A stretch of 64,000 bases of DNA from Pseudophaeobacter sp. Lineage in GTDB: Bacteria > Pseudomonadota > Alphaproteobacteria > Rhodobacterales > Rhodobacteraceae. How positions within the stretch are numbered: position 1 is the first letter of the stretch; every line of letters starts with the position of its first letter. The notes beneath the pieces were generated by a model. It made no database searches, was not told where the DNA came from, and worked only from the letters and a program-made list of their open reading frames with translations. The translations under genes were made by a program, and so were the position numbers. Positions 52,303 through 61,080 of the stretch are shown in pieces. The stretch is taken from contig JALUXC010000017.1 of NCBI GenBank assembly GCA_027019165.1, positions 372,001 to 436,000 on the forward strand. The letters run 5' to 3'.

Positions 52303-53142
52303 ATGAACAACACCACAACACTTGTGCGCGGCTGGAAGCTGACCCGCGCGGATGGCCGGGTGATGGGCTTCACCGATTGCGATGTGGATCTGGTGGTGGA
52401 GGGGGTGACCTATGAGGCCTCAGCCGCCCTCAGCCCCTCTGAGGCGGTGACCTCGCTTGGCCTGGCGGTGGATGAACAGGAAGTCCAGGGCGGGATCAAC
52501 TCCGATGCGGTGACAGAGGAGGATCTGGCGCGGGGCCTCTTTGATGGGGCATCGGTGGAGGTGCTGGAAATCGACTGGTCCAGCCAGAGGCGCCACGACA
52601 CGCTGGGCCACTACTACCTGGGCGAGGTCTCCAGAACTGAAGTGTCCTTCACGGCGGAACTCAGATCCGAGGCCGGGAACCTGGCGCAGAAACGCGGCCG
52701 TTTTGTCACCAGCACTTGCGATGCAGAGCTGGGCGATAACCGTTGCGGTTTTGACGCCACCGCCCTGCAAGTCTCCTGCACCATCGGCGCCCTGGTGGGG
52801 GAGGCGGATTTTGTGGTGGACGGCCTGCCAGCGGGGACCGACAATACCTATTCCGGCGGAACCCTGATCTGGACCTCGGGCGCCAATCTGGGCCAGCGCC
52901 ATGATGTGCGCGCCCATAGGGGCAGCAATCTGGGCCTGTGGCGCGCGCCTCTGGAGCCGATGAGCGCAGGCGATGCATTCGACCTGCTGCCGGGCTGTGA
53001 CAAATCAATATCCACCTGCCACGCGCGGTTCTCGAACTCTGCCAACTTCCGGGGCTTTCCCACCATCGTGGGCGAGGACGCTTTCAAATATGCGGTGCCG
53101 GGCGAGGCTGGCCATGATGGCGCATCCCGCAATGGAGGCTGA
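52303..53142 (+). CDS. GTA-type tail protein (DUF2163, gp13-like)
   Basis: The 279-residue product has the N-terminal TTLVRGWKLTRADGRVMGFTD followed by DVDLVVEGVTYEA and DEQEVQGGINSDAVTEEDLA, hallmarks of DUF2163 (GTA gp13, tail hub). The C-terminal DUF2163_C part contains GCDKSISTCHARFSNSANFR and FPTIVGEDAF. The ribosome site is weak (AGGT), perhaps because the accessory gene was inserted just upstream. The end overlaps the NlpC gene. Confidence 0.88.
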   Translation: MNNTTTLVRGWKLTRADGRVMGFTDCDVDLVVEGVTYEASAALSPSEAVTSLGLAVDEQEVQGGINSDAVTEEDLARGLFDGASVEVLEIDWSSQRRHDTLGHYYLGEVSRTEVSFTAELRSEAGNLAQKRGRFVTSTCDAELGDNRCGFDATALQVSCTIGALVGEADFVVDGLPAGTDNTYSGGTLIWTSGANLGQRHDVRAHRGSNLGLWRAPLEPMSAGDAFDLLPGCDKSISTCHARFSNSANFRGFPTIVGEDAFKYAVPGEAGHDGASRNGG

Positions 53143-53551
53143 CCCGCCGCCGTTGATCGCCGCGCGGGCCTGGATCGGGACGCCCTATGTTTTGTCCGCC
53201 GCCCTGCGCGGGGTGGGCTGTGATTGCATTGGCCTAGTGCGCGGCGTCTGGTCCGATGTGACCGGAAAGCCTGCTCCCCCGCCGCCGCCCTGGCGCGCGG
53301 ATTGGGCCAATGCCTCCGCCCGCCCGCTGGTGCAGGCGGCCCGGCAGTATCTTTGCCCCGTGGCCTTGGATGCAGCCCGCCCTGGTGATGTGGTGGTCCT
53401 GCGGCTGCAAGGCACGCGCGAGGCCCATTGCGGCATTCTGGAATGCTGCGGCCAATTCATCCATGCCCAAGAAGGTGTGGGCGTGGTCTGCGTGCCCTTT
53501 GCCGCGTACCGCGCGGGCCTGTCCTTCGCCGCCCGCTTTCCGTCCCCCTGA
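53114..53551 (+). CDS. NlpC/P60-family tail peptidase (GTA gp14-like)
   Basis: The 145-residue product has the catalytic Cys38 in GCDCIGLVRG and His105 in EAHCGILE, followed by a polar residue. It is a cell-wall amidase/peptidase at the tail tip that helps DNA entry. It overlaps the DUF2163 gene end by 29 bases; alternative starts at 53117 and 53132 exist. Confidence 0.85.
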   Translation: MMAHPAMEADPPPLIAARAWIGTPYVLSAALRGVGCDCIGLVRGVWSDVTGKPAPPPPPWRADWANASARPLVQAARQYLCPVALDAARPGDVVVLRLQGTREAHCGILECCGQFIHAQEGVGVVCVPFAAYRAGLSFAARFPSP

Positions 53552-53579
53552 ACTCCCCTCAAATTCTGGAGGCCAGCAA

Positions 53580-56500
53580 ATGGCAACTATTCTGCTTTCG
53601 GCCGCAGGCGCGGCCATTGGTGGCTCTATTGGTGGCACCTTTCTGGGGGTATCCGCTGCTGCTCTCGGCAAGGCTGCCGGGGGCCTCATTGGCCGATCCC
53701 TGGACCAGTCCCTTTTTGGGGCCTCCTCGCAGGTGACCGGGCCGAGACTGGACAATCTGGAAGTCCAGAAATCTGCCGAGGGCGGCGGCTTGCCGGTGGT
53801 GGAGGGCGTGGCCCGCGTGGCTGGCCAAGTGATCTGGGCCACCAATATGGAGGAGGTGACCAGCACCACCTCGCAGGGTGGCAAAGGGTCCGGCGGATCT
53901 GTGGAAACCACCGAATACACCTACTATGCCAATTTTGCCGTGGCCCTGACCGATTGCGCCACCGGCCCGATCCGCCATTTTGGCCGCATCTGGGCGGACG
54001 GGAAACTCCTGGACACCTCGGATCTGACGCTGCGGTTCTATAATGGCAGCGAGACGCAGGAGCCGGACGCGCTCATTGTGGCCAAGGACGGCGGTGCGCC
54101 TGCATATCGCGGCGTGTCCTACGTGGTCTTTGAGCGCCTGGAGGTGGAAGCCTATGGTCGCCGCATCCCTAATCTGACCTTTGAGGTCTGGGGGCCATCA
54201 GGCCACATGGAGGAGCTGATCCGGGGCGTGGATATGATCCCCGGTTCAACCGAATTCGGCTATTCGCCTGCGGTGATCACCAAGGGCGCGGCCGGTTCCA
54301 CCACCCGCGAAAACGCGATACGCAGCGGCGGCAAATCCGACTGGGCAGAATCGCTGGATTTGCTGCAAGGCGTGCTGCCGACCTGCGATACCGTGGCCCT
54401 TGTGGTCTCCTGGTTTGGCACCGATCTGCGCGCCGCCCATTGCGAGATCGAACCACGGGTAGAGACCAAGGATAAATCCCCATCCCGCGCCTGGTCCGCT
54501 GGCGGGCTGTCGCGTGCCTCTGCCAATCTGGTGTCCTTGATTGACGGCATCCCGGCCTTTGGATCTGCCCCCGATGACAGATCCGTCATGGAGGCCATTG
54601 CCGACCTCAAAGCCCGTGGCCTGCGGGTGGTGCTTTATCCCTTCATCATGATGGATATTCCGGCAGGCAATGAGTTGCCGGACCGGGATGGGGGCACTGG
54701 CCAGGCCATCTATCCCTGGCGCGGCCGGATCGGTCCCGCCGCTGCGGACGGGCCAGTGGCCTCGCAAGTGGCCGCCCTGGTGGGCACGGCGGCGCCTAGC
54801 CAGTTCTCTGCCGGAACTGACGTGCCGGTGTATTCCGGCCCGGATGAGTGGTCCTTTTGCCGCTTCATCCTGCATCTGGCGGCGCTTGCCCGAAACGCAG
54901 GCGGGGTGGATGCCTTTCTGATCGGCTCCGAACTGGTGGACCTCACCATGGCGACGGATACACCGGGCAGCTATCCCTTTGTGGACGCGCTGGTCTCTCT
55001 GGCCGGTGACGTCAAAGCCATGTTGCCTGGGGCGCAAATCTCCTATGCGGCGGATTGGTCGGAATACCATTCCCACCGCAATGGGGGGGAGGTCTATTTC
55101 CACCTGGACCCGCTCTGGGGGGCCTCAGATGTGGATTTTATCGGCATCGACAACTATCTGCCGCTCTCGGATTGGCGTCCCGGACAGGCCCATGCGGATT
55201 ATGACCCGGCAAACGGGGTCACCTCGGTCTATTCGCTGGACTACCTCAAGGGGCAGATTGAGGGCGGCGAATACTGGGACTACTACTATGCCAGCCAGGC
55301 AGACCGCGACGCCCAGACCCGCACACCGATATGGGACGGCGCTTATGGGGAGGATTGGGTCTTTCGCCAGAAGGCAATCCGCGCATGGCATGGGGCGGCG
55401 CATCACAACCGCCCCGGCGGGGTGCGCGATGGATCGCCCACGGCCTGGACGCCCGGCTCCAAACCCGTCTGGTTTACCGAATTTGGCTGCCCCGCCATTC
55501 ACCTTGGCAGCAACCAGCCGAATGTCTTCTATGACCCAAAGACCTCTGAGTCCTTCATGCCGCATTACTCATCAGGCGCGCGGGATGACTTCATGCAGCG
55601 CCAGTACATCCGCGCGATGCTGGAATGGTGGGGCGAGAACGGCGGCGCCGTCCTGTCCACGGAAAACGCCTTTGTCTGGTCCTGGGACGCGCGCCCCTGG
55701 CCAGAGTTCCCCCGCACCACAGAAGTCTGGAGCGATGGGCCAAACTGGCGCTATGGTCATTGGCTGAACGGCCGGGCCGGATCGGCCCCTGCGGCCGAGG
55801 TGATAGAGCGGCGCCTGACCACCCACTACGGTTATGCGCCTGAACTCCTGGATTTGACCCGCTGCCATGGTCAAGCGGATGGCATGATCCTGTCCGGCCC
55901 GCTGTCCTTCCGCGATATGATGGGCACCTGGGAAACTGCTCTCAATCTGGATGCTGCCGAGGATGGCGCGGTGCTGCGCATTGCCGCCAGAGCATCGGCG
56001 CGGCTGGTTGCGGACTACACCCTGGACAACCTGGTGGAGGAGGGAACCGCCGCCCTCTACACCATCACTCGCACCTCGCAGGAGGAGACACCCCGCGTTG
56101 CGGTGGTGAGCTATTCCGACACAGAACTGGACTATGAGGCCGGCGCGGCGCGGGCCACCATCCGCGAACAGCCGGGCCAGGCCGAGGTGGACGCAGAACT
56201 GGCGCTGGTCTCGGATCTGGAGCGGATGACGGCCACAGCCGAAACCATCCTGCACCGGGCAGCCGATGAGCGCGAGAAAATCAAGCTGATCCTGCCGCCG
56301 TCCTCGCCCCTGCGCCCCGGTGATGTGTTTGGCTTCACGCCAAAATCCGGGGCCAGGCTGCGCTTTATTGCGGATGAAGTGGTCCGAGGGGAGGCCCGGA
56401 GAGTGAGTGCCTATCTCTACACGGGGACGGCGCTCTCTTCGGTGGGCGGACCGATCCGTCCGGGGCTGGCCCGCGTGGCGCCGCCCTCGGAAACGGTGCT

Positions 56501-57413
56501 GCCCTACTTCCTGGATCTGCCGGTGCTTCCCGGCCTCACAATGGCGGATCACCAGGGCCTTGCGGCCTTCCATGCCAAACCCTGGCCGGGCGGGGTGGAT
56601 CTGTTCCGCTCTCCCAGCCTGGAGACCGGATACAGCCACAATCTGCGCACCGGCTTGTCGGCAACGGTAGGCGAGACAGTGACGGCTTTTCCGCCTGGAT
56701 CGCCTTCTACCTGGTCGCTAGAAACCCTGGAGGTGGAGCTTTTTGCTGGGGGTTTTGTCAGCCGATCCCGCGAGGACGTTTTGGCCGGTGCAAATGCCAT
56801 CGCGATAGAGCATGCCCCCGGCGCCTGGGAAGTCCTGCAATTCACCACGGCCGAGCTGATCGCCAAGGACACCTGGCGCCTGTCAGGCTTTCTGCGGGGG
56901 CAGCTTGGCACAGAGTGGGTGCGTGGTGATGCAGATCTTGCCCCCGGTGCGCGCCTGGTCGCGCTGGATAGCGCCGTGATCCCAGTGGACATGCGGGCCG
57001 AGGAGATCGGCCGCGCGTTCTACTGGCGGGCGCTGCCCACCGGCAAGGACCAGGCCGAGGTGGAAGGCATCCTTCACAGCTTTAAAGGGGCAGGGCGGCG
57101 GCCATTTTCACCCGCCCATCTGAAAGCTGCCCTCTCTGGTGGGCTGCTGTCGCTCTCCTGGATACGGCGCACCAGGGTTGAGGGGGACACCTGGCCCGAT
57201 AGCGAGGACGTGCCCTTGGGGGAGGCGTTCGAGCGTTACCGTGTGGAGATCGGCCCAGAGGAGTTGCCGCTTGTCTCTCTGACCGTCTCGGATGCCACCA
57301 ACCTCGAGGACCTGGACGTCTCCGCCCTCTCTGGCCTTCAGGAGATCCGGGTGGCCCAGGTTTCGGAAACCTACGGGCCGGGCGTTCCTGCACGCCTCTC
57401 CCTCACGTTTTGA
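53580..57413 (+). CDS. GTA TIM-barrel host-specificity (megatron) tail protein, gp15-like
   Basis: The product has 1277 residues. The N-terminal Gly/Ala-rich helix (SAAGAAIGGSIGGTFLGVSA) is typical of tail hub proteins. The GTA TIM-barrel domain is at about 230-680 (VSWFGTDLRAAHCEIEPRVE, FIGIDNYLPLSDWR, KPVWFTEFGCPA). The phage-tail/fibronectin-like region follows from about 750. It forms the tail-tip hub and receptor-contacting part. AGGAGGCC-like GGAGGCC precedes the ATG at 53580. Confidence 0.93.
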   Translation: MATILLSAAGAAIGGSIGGTFLGVSAAALGKAAGGLIGRSLDQSLFGASSQVTGPRLDNLEVQKSAEGGGLPVVEGVARVAGQVIWATNMEEVTSTTSQGGKGSGGSVETTEYTYYANFAVALTDCATGPIRHFGRIWADGKLLDTSDLTLRFYNGSETQEPDALIVAKDGGAPAYRGVSYVVFERLEVEAYGRRIPNLTFEVWGPSGHMEELIRGVDMIPGSTEFGYSPAVITKGAAGSTTRENAIRSGGKSDWAESLDLLQGVLPTCDTVALVVSWFGTDLRAAHCEIEPRVETKDKSPSRAWSAGGLSRASANLVSLIDGIPAFGSAPDDRSVMEAIADLKARGLRVVLYPFIMMDIPAGNELPDRDGGTGQAIYPWRGRIGPAAADGPVASQVAALVGTAAPSQFSAGTDVPVYSGPDEWSFCRFILHLAALARNAGGVDAFLIGSELVDLTMATDTPGSYPFVDALVSLAGDVKAMLPGAQISYAADWSEYHSHRNGGEVYFHLDPLWGASDVDFIGIDNYLPLSDWRPGQAHADYDPANGVTSVYSLDYLKGQIEGGEYWDYYYASQADRDAQTRTPIWDGAYGEDWVFRQKAIRAWHGAAHHNRPGGVRDGSPTAWTPGSKPVWFTEFGCPAIHLGSNQPNVFYDPKTSESFMPHYSSGARDDFMQRQYIRAMLEWWGENGGAVLSTENAFVWSWDARPWPEFPRTTEVWSDGPNWRYGHWLNGRAGSAPAAEVIERRLTTHYGYAPELLDLTRCHGQADGMILSGPLSFRDMMGTWETALNLDAAEDGAVLRIAARASARLVADYTLDNLVEEGTAALYTITRTSQEETPRVAVVSYSDTELDYEAGAARATIREQPGQAEVDAELALVSDLERMTATAETILHRAADEREKIKLILPPSSPLRPGDVFGFTPKSGARLRFIADEVVRGEARRVSAYLYTGTALSSVGGPIRPGLARVAPPSETVLPYFLDLPVLPGLTMADHQGLAAFHAKPWPGGVDLFRSPSLETGYSHNLRTGLSATVGETVTAFPPGSPSTWSLETLEVELFAGGFVSRSREDVLAGANAIAIEHAPGAWEVLQFTTAELIAKDTWRLSGFLRGQLGTEWVRGDADLAPGARLVALDSAVIPVDMRAEEIGRAFYWRALPTGKDQAEVEGILHSFKGAGRRPFSPAHLKAALSGGLLSLSWIRRTRVEGDTWPDSEDVPLGEAFERYRVEIGPEELPLVSLTVSDATNLEDLDVSALSGLQEIRVAQVSETYGPGVPARLSLTF

Positions 57414-57440
57414 TCCCAACACCCTGAACAGGAGTCCGAC

Positions 57441-58148
57441 ATGACCACTGCCAAGTTCAGCTTGCCCTATCTGCAATCGGGCCAGGCCCAAAAGCACGTT
57501 ACCCACAACGAGGCCCTGACCCTCATTGATGCCCTGTTGCCCGGCGTTGTGGTCTCCGCCACGCTCGCAACCGCCCCGCTGTCACCGGCTGAGGGGGAGG
57601 CCTATATCGTCCCATCCGGCGGGGTCTTTGGCGTGGTGGGGGAGGGAAAGATGGCCCTCTATTCCGGCGGGGCATGGGTGGAGATCCCGGCCGCCTTTGG
57701 CCACCGGGTCCTGGTGCTGGAGGAGGGTCGCTATCGGATCTATGCCGGATCGCGCGGCTGGGTGCCGGGTCAGATCATCGGCGCCTTTGGCGGAACGCTG
57801 GGTCTGCGCACCATCGACCTTGAGGTGGATCTGTCGGGTGGCGGAACGCAAGTCGCAGTGGCAGGGGCCATCCCGGCGCGGGCGATTGTTCTTGGCGTCA
57901 CCACCTGGGTTGCAACCAATGTGACCGGCCCCGACCAGATCAAGGTCGGCGTCACTGGCGAGTTGTCCAAGTTTGGCAGCTACATTTGGCGCGATGCCCC
58001 GTCCTCCAACATTGGCGTGGTGGGTCCCTATGCCACCTATGCCGATACGGATCTGTTGATCACCGCGCAGGATGAGGCCACGGCCTTCACCGGCGGAACG
58101 GTGCGCCTGTCCGTCCTGATCATCGAACCCGGCGCCGCACCGGCTTGA
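57441..58148 (+). CDS. DUF2793 tail-fibre-like protein
   Basis: The 235-residue product opens FSLPYLQSGQAQKHVTHNEA and contains GEAYIVPSGGVFGVV and EGRYRIYAGSRGW, the conserved DUF2793 core. The C-terminal domain is beta-rich (about 135-235). DUF2793 proteins accompany GTA and related phage tails and probably serve as short fibres. GGAGTCC precedes the start. Confidence 0.88.
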   Translation: MTTAKFSLPYLQSGQAQKHVTHNEALTLIDALLPGVVVSATLATAPLSPAEGEAYIVPSGGVFGVVGEGKMALYSGGAWVEIPAAFGHRVLVLEEGRYRIYAGSRGWVPGQIIGAFGGTLGLRTIDLEVDLSGGGTQVAVAGAIPARAIVLGVTTWVATNVTGPDQIKVGVTGELSKFGSYIWRDAPSSNIGVVGPYATYADTDLLITAQDEATAFTGGTVRLSVLIIEPGAAPA

Positions 58149-58159
58149 AGGAGTATCCC

Positions 58160-58567
58160 ATGAGTGAATCCGCGATCCAGGCGGCGGCCCAGGCCGCCGT
58201 GGCCCTTGCTGTGCCCGGTGCCAAAGATTGGTCACAGACCCCAGCCGACATTCTGCCCGACAACCTTCCGGCATTCACCGTCACCGTGACCCGGGACGGC
58301 GCCATTCCGGCCGCCATGGGGGCCGATCTGGAGGAGGTCCAACTGACAGTTGAGGTGGAGTACTTCGCCGCCTTCGCCTCCAGCGATGAGGGCCGCACCC
58401 AGATCACCGCCGCCGGGGAAGCGATCCGCGCCGCCCTGCGATCCGATCCGGCCCTGCAAGCCCTCTCGGACTACACCACGGGCGCCACGCTAGAGGTGGA
58501 GCTGGCCCAGAAGAAAAGCCGCATGGGCCGCGCCACCGTGACCCTTTCTGTCGAGGCCACGTTTTGA
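58160..58567 (+). CDS. Putative tail terminator-like protein (lambda gpU-like)
   Basis: The 135-residue alpha/beta product contains AGEAIRAALRSDPALQALSD and ends with a conserved-looking strand GRATVTLSVEATF. This recalls gpU-type tail completion proteins. It is out of place, behind the fibre gene instead of before the tube gene. GGAG precedes the ATG at 58160. The assignment rests on fold impression. Confidence 0.5.
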   Translation: MSESAIQAAAQAAVALAVPGAKDWSQTPADILPDNLPAFTVTVTRDGAIPAAMGADLEEVQLTVEVEYFAAFASSDEGRTQITAAGEAIRAALRSDPALQALSDYTTGATLEVELAQKKSRMGRATVTLSVEATF

Positions 58568-58613
58568 GGGACGGGGCAGGGCAACACTTAAGTTTTGCAT
58601 CAGAGGTGACCAC

Positions 58614-58895
58614 ATGAAATCAGGATTGCCCAAGATCGACATGGTTCTGGCGTCGGCCTCGGTTGCGCCTATCGCCACGGCGCCGCTGATAGAGGGCGGC
58701 GCGGATAGCCACGCGGTGCGCTTCTTCCTCGCCCCGCTCTGGACCTTCACCTGGAACGGGCGGGACGTCTTCCTGACCGCACCCGATGCGCTGGCCCTGG
58801 CGTCGTCTTTCGTGCTGGGTGTCCGGTTCCTGACCTGGGCCTTGACCCCTATCTGGCGCCGCACGCGCGGCAAGGCAGAGGAGGGCGAGGAATGA
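58614..58895 (+). CDS. Small phage protein with hydrophobic segments
   Basis: The 93-residue product contains VLASASVAPIATAPLIEGG near the N-terminus and a likely membrane segment LALASSFVLGVRFLTWALTP (about 59-78), then a charged tail. It overlaps the next gene by ATGA. No family recognised; perhaps a second lysis or envelope factor. Confidence 0.5.
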   Translation: MKSGLPKIDMVLASASVAPIATAPLIEGGADSHAVRFFLAPLWTFTWNGRDVFLTAPDALALASSFVLGVRFLTWALTPIWRRTRGKAEEGEE

Positions 58896-60484
58896 GCGAG
58901 CTGTCCCACCGCCCCGCAGAGATCACCCCGGCCGAGGCGCGCCTGGTGGTCCAGGCGCTTGCCGATCACGGCGGCAATATCTCCGCCACGGCCCGCACCC
59001 TCGGGGTCACCCGCTCTAAACTGAAACGGCGTTTGCGCAAAGCAGACGCTTGGGGGATTTCCGCCCATGGCGAGGTTCTGGCCACCGCCGCCCGCCGCCT
59101 TGAGGACCGCCCCCATGTGCGCCGCTATCTGCTGACCTCTGCCCAAAGCAACACCGGCATTCACGCCGGGTTCTGGGCAAACCTGCGGGCGCTTGCCGAT
59201 CACTACGGCGCCGAAATCATGGTGGCCCGCATTCGCTACAATCACAGTGAGGCCCAGGTGGCCCAGGAAAAGGTCAACCGGGCGGCTGAAACGGACCTGT
59301 GGTATGCGCCCGAGGTGGAGCCATATCTGGCCGATGAGCGCGTGGAGATCTGCCCCGGTCTGATCTGGGCGGGGGATATGAATATCATTCCCACGGCCGT
59401 GAACCCGCTGTCCGGGCTGGACAGTTTTACCGGCACCGCCTCCTGCGTCTTTCCTCACCCGCAGATCGCCATGAAATCCATTGCCACCGCGCCGGGCACG
59501 GACGCCAAGTTCAATTACACCACCGGCGCCGCCACCCTGAAACACTACATCAAGCGCAAGGCGGGCCTCAAAGCGGAGTTCCACCACGCATTCGGCGCCC
59601 TTCTGGTGGAGGTCACGCCCAAGGGCGTCTGGTTTGCCCGCCAGATCAACGCCACCGATCAAGGCGAAATCTATGATCTGGACCTGCGCGTGGAGGGGGG
59701 CGAGGTCACCACGGGCCACCGTCTCGAGGTCTTCACGCCTGGGGACATTCACGGGGTGAAGCTGGACAAAGAGGTTCTGGCCACAGTCTGGGGCAAGGGT
59801 GGCCTGGTGGACACGCTACGCCCCCGCCATCAGGTCTTGAATGACGTCCTGAACTTCGGCCCCAGATCCCACCACAACACGTTCTTTGACCTGGTGGCAG
59901 CGCTCTATGACAAGGTCGACACGGTAGAGGGCGAGATCCAGGAGACGGCCGAGATTTTGAACGGGCTGACCCGGCGCTGGGCGCAGACCTATGTGGTGAA
60001 ATCCAACCACGATGAACACCTAGACCGCTGGATTGAAACGGCGGACTTCCGGCGCGACCCGATCAATGCCGGGTTCTTCCTGACCGCAGCGGCAGCCAAG
60101 GTCGCGGCGATCAAGCGCAACGATACGGGGTTCGACCTGGCAGCCTGGGCCTTTGAACGCGCAGGACTGGACCCTGCCATTCGCTTCCTGTCCCGCCATG
60201 AGCGGCTGGAGATCGCCGGGGTCCGTCATGACCAGCACGGGGACCTTGGGCCAAACGGCGCGCGCGGTACCGCCACCAATATCGCCCGCACCGGGGAAAA
60301 GGCCAACATCGGCCATTCCCATTCCGCCGCGATCTACCAGGGCTGCTATCAGGCGGGCCTCTTCGCCAGTCTGGACATGGGCTACAATCGTGGCCCGTCC
60401 TCTTGGTCCCACTCCGCAATCCTGACCTACGGCAACGGCAAGCGCGCCATTGTCACCCTGCGCGCCGGACAATGGCGCGCCTGA
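58892..60484 (+). CDS. Fis-type HTH fused to a calcineurin-like metallophosphoesterase (T5 A1-like?)
   Basis: The product has 530 residues. Residues about 15-55 are a Fis-type helix-turn-helix (GGNISATARTLGVTRSKLKR). The remainder shows a metallophosphoesterase motif set: GDIHG near 290, KSNHDEH near 370, VRHDQHGD near 450 and IGHSHSAA near 475. The pattern suggests a DNA-directed phosphodiesterase or nuclease. The layout recalls phage T5 A1-related proteins (host DNA degradation and DNA transfer), from memory and unverified. It sits after the tail genes, coupled to the small gene upstream. Confidence 0.65.
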   Translation: MSELSHRPAEITPAEARLVVQALADHGGNISATARTLGVTRSKLKRRLRKADAWGISAHGEVLATAARRLEDRPHVRRYLLTSAQSNTGIHAGFWANLRALADHYGAEIMVARIRYNHSEAQVAQEKVNRAAETDLWYAPEVEPYLADERVEICPGLIWAGDMNIIPTAVNPLSGLDSFTGTASCVFPHPQIAMKSIATAPGTDAKFNYTTGAATLKHYIKRKAGLKAEFHHAFGALLVEVTPKGVWFARQINATDQGEIYDLDLRVEGGEVTTGHRLEVFTPGDIHGVKLDKEVLATVWGKGGLVDTLRPRHQVLNDVLNFGPRSHHNTFFDLVAALYDKVDTVEGEIQETAEILNGLTRRWAQTYVVKSNHDEHLDRWIETADFRRDPINAGFFLTAAAAKVAAIKRNDTGFDLAAWAFERAGLDPAIRFLSRHERLEIAGVRHDQHGDLGPNGARGTATNIARTGEKANIGHSHSAAIYQGCYQAGLFASLDMGYNRGPSSWSHSAILTYGNGKRAIVTLRAGQWRA

Positions 60485-60516
60485 TCCCCCCAGAGAACCC
60501 ATGCAGGAGATCCGCA

Positions 60517-60864
60517 ATGGACGCCCATTCCCAAGCCTTCAAAGCCGATGCTGGCAAACCCAATCCGCTGCTCCTCGAGACCGGGTGCCCCCGCGCGCTC
60601 CTGGCGATCATCCGCGTTCTGGACTTCGGCGCCCTCAAATATGAGGCGCATTCCTGGCAGGGTGTTGAGGTGGAGCGCTACAACGCGGCCGCTCGTCGTC
60701 ATCGCCTGGCCCGCGATCTGGGAGAGGAGCGGGACCCAGAAAGCGGCTTGCTGCATCTCGCGCATGAAGCTGCGAACCTCCTGTTCCAGTTGGAACTAAA
60801 GTGCCGAGAGGCGGGCGTAGATTTTGTGGTGTTTAATGAGCCGGTTTCCGGGCGTAGAGATTGA
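60517..60864 (+). CDS. dATP/dGTP diphosphohydrolase-like protein (DUF5664 type)
   Basis: The 115-residue helical product contains ALLAIIRVLDFGALKYEAHS and YNAAARRHRLARDLGEERDP followed by LLHLAHEAANLLFQLEL, the metal-binding EExxD-like helix pattern of MazG/all-alpha NTP pyrophosphatases of the DUF5664 group. It would adjust deoxynucleotide pools. AGGAGA precedes the ATG at 60517. It is the last clear phage gene on the plus strand of the late operon. Confidence 0.7.
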   Translation: MDAHSQAFKADAGKPNPLLLETGCPRALLAIIRVLDFGALKYEAHSWQGVEVERYNAAARRHRLARDLGEERDPESGLLHLAHEAANLLFQLELKCREAGVDFVVFNEPVSGRRD

Positions 60865-60982
60865 AACCGCTCTCAGCTTCCTGCCATAATAAAGTTACCA
60901 TTTTATCGACTTACAGTGCCTGAAGATAACCGACCTTAAGACATTCATCGGATACTCATCTCTCCCAGAGTATGGAGCGCAG

Positions 60983-61063
60983 ATGGATTCTACAGCCATT
61001 CACTTCGTTATATCGTGTTGCGGGCTCGCTGCAGCCCTGTACTGGTACTATTTTATTAAGTAA
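60983..61063 (+). CDS. Possible 26-residue membrane peptide
   Basis: The sequence MDSTAIHFVISCCGLAAALY then WYYFIK is almost entirely a membrane segment. GGAGCGCAG stands before the ATG. It lies between the DUF5664 gene and an antisense gene. It may be a small toxic or envelope peptide; support is limited to the ribosome site and hydrophobicity. Confidence 0.35.
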   Translation: MDSTAIHFVISCCGLAAALYWYYFIK

Positions 61064-61080
61064 TAAATAGTCCGTGCAAT

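Noticed and set aside
30140-60864. Idea that the phage uses 2-aminoadenine (Z) DNA because it has HD and DUF5664 enzymes
   Set aside because: No PurZ (adenylosuccinate synthetase-like) and no phage DNA polymerase gene is present, so the key enzymes are missing.
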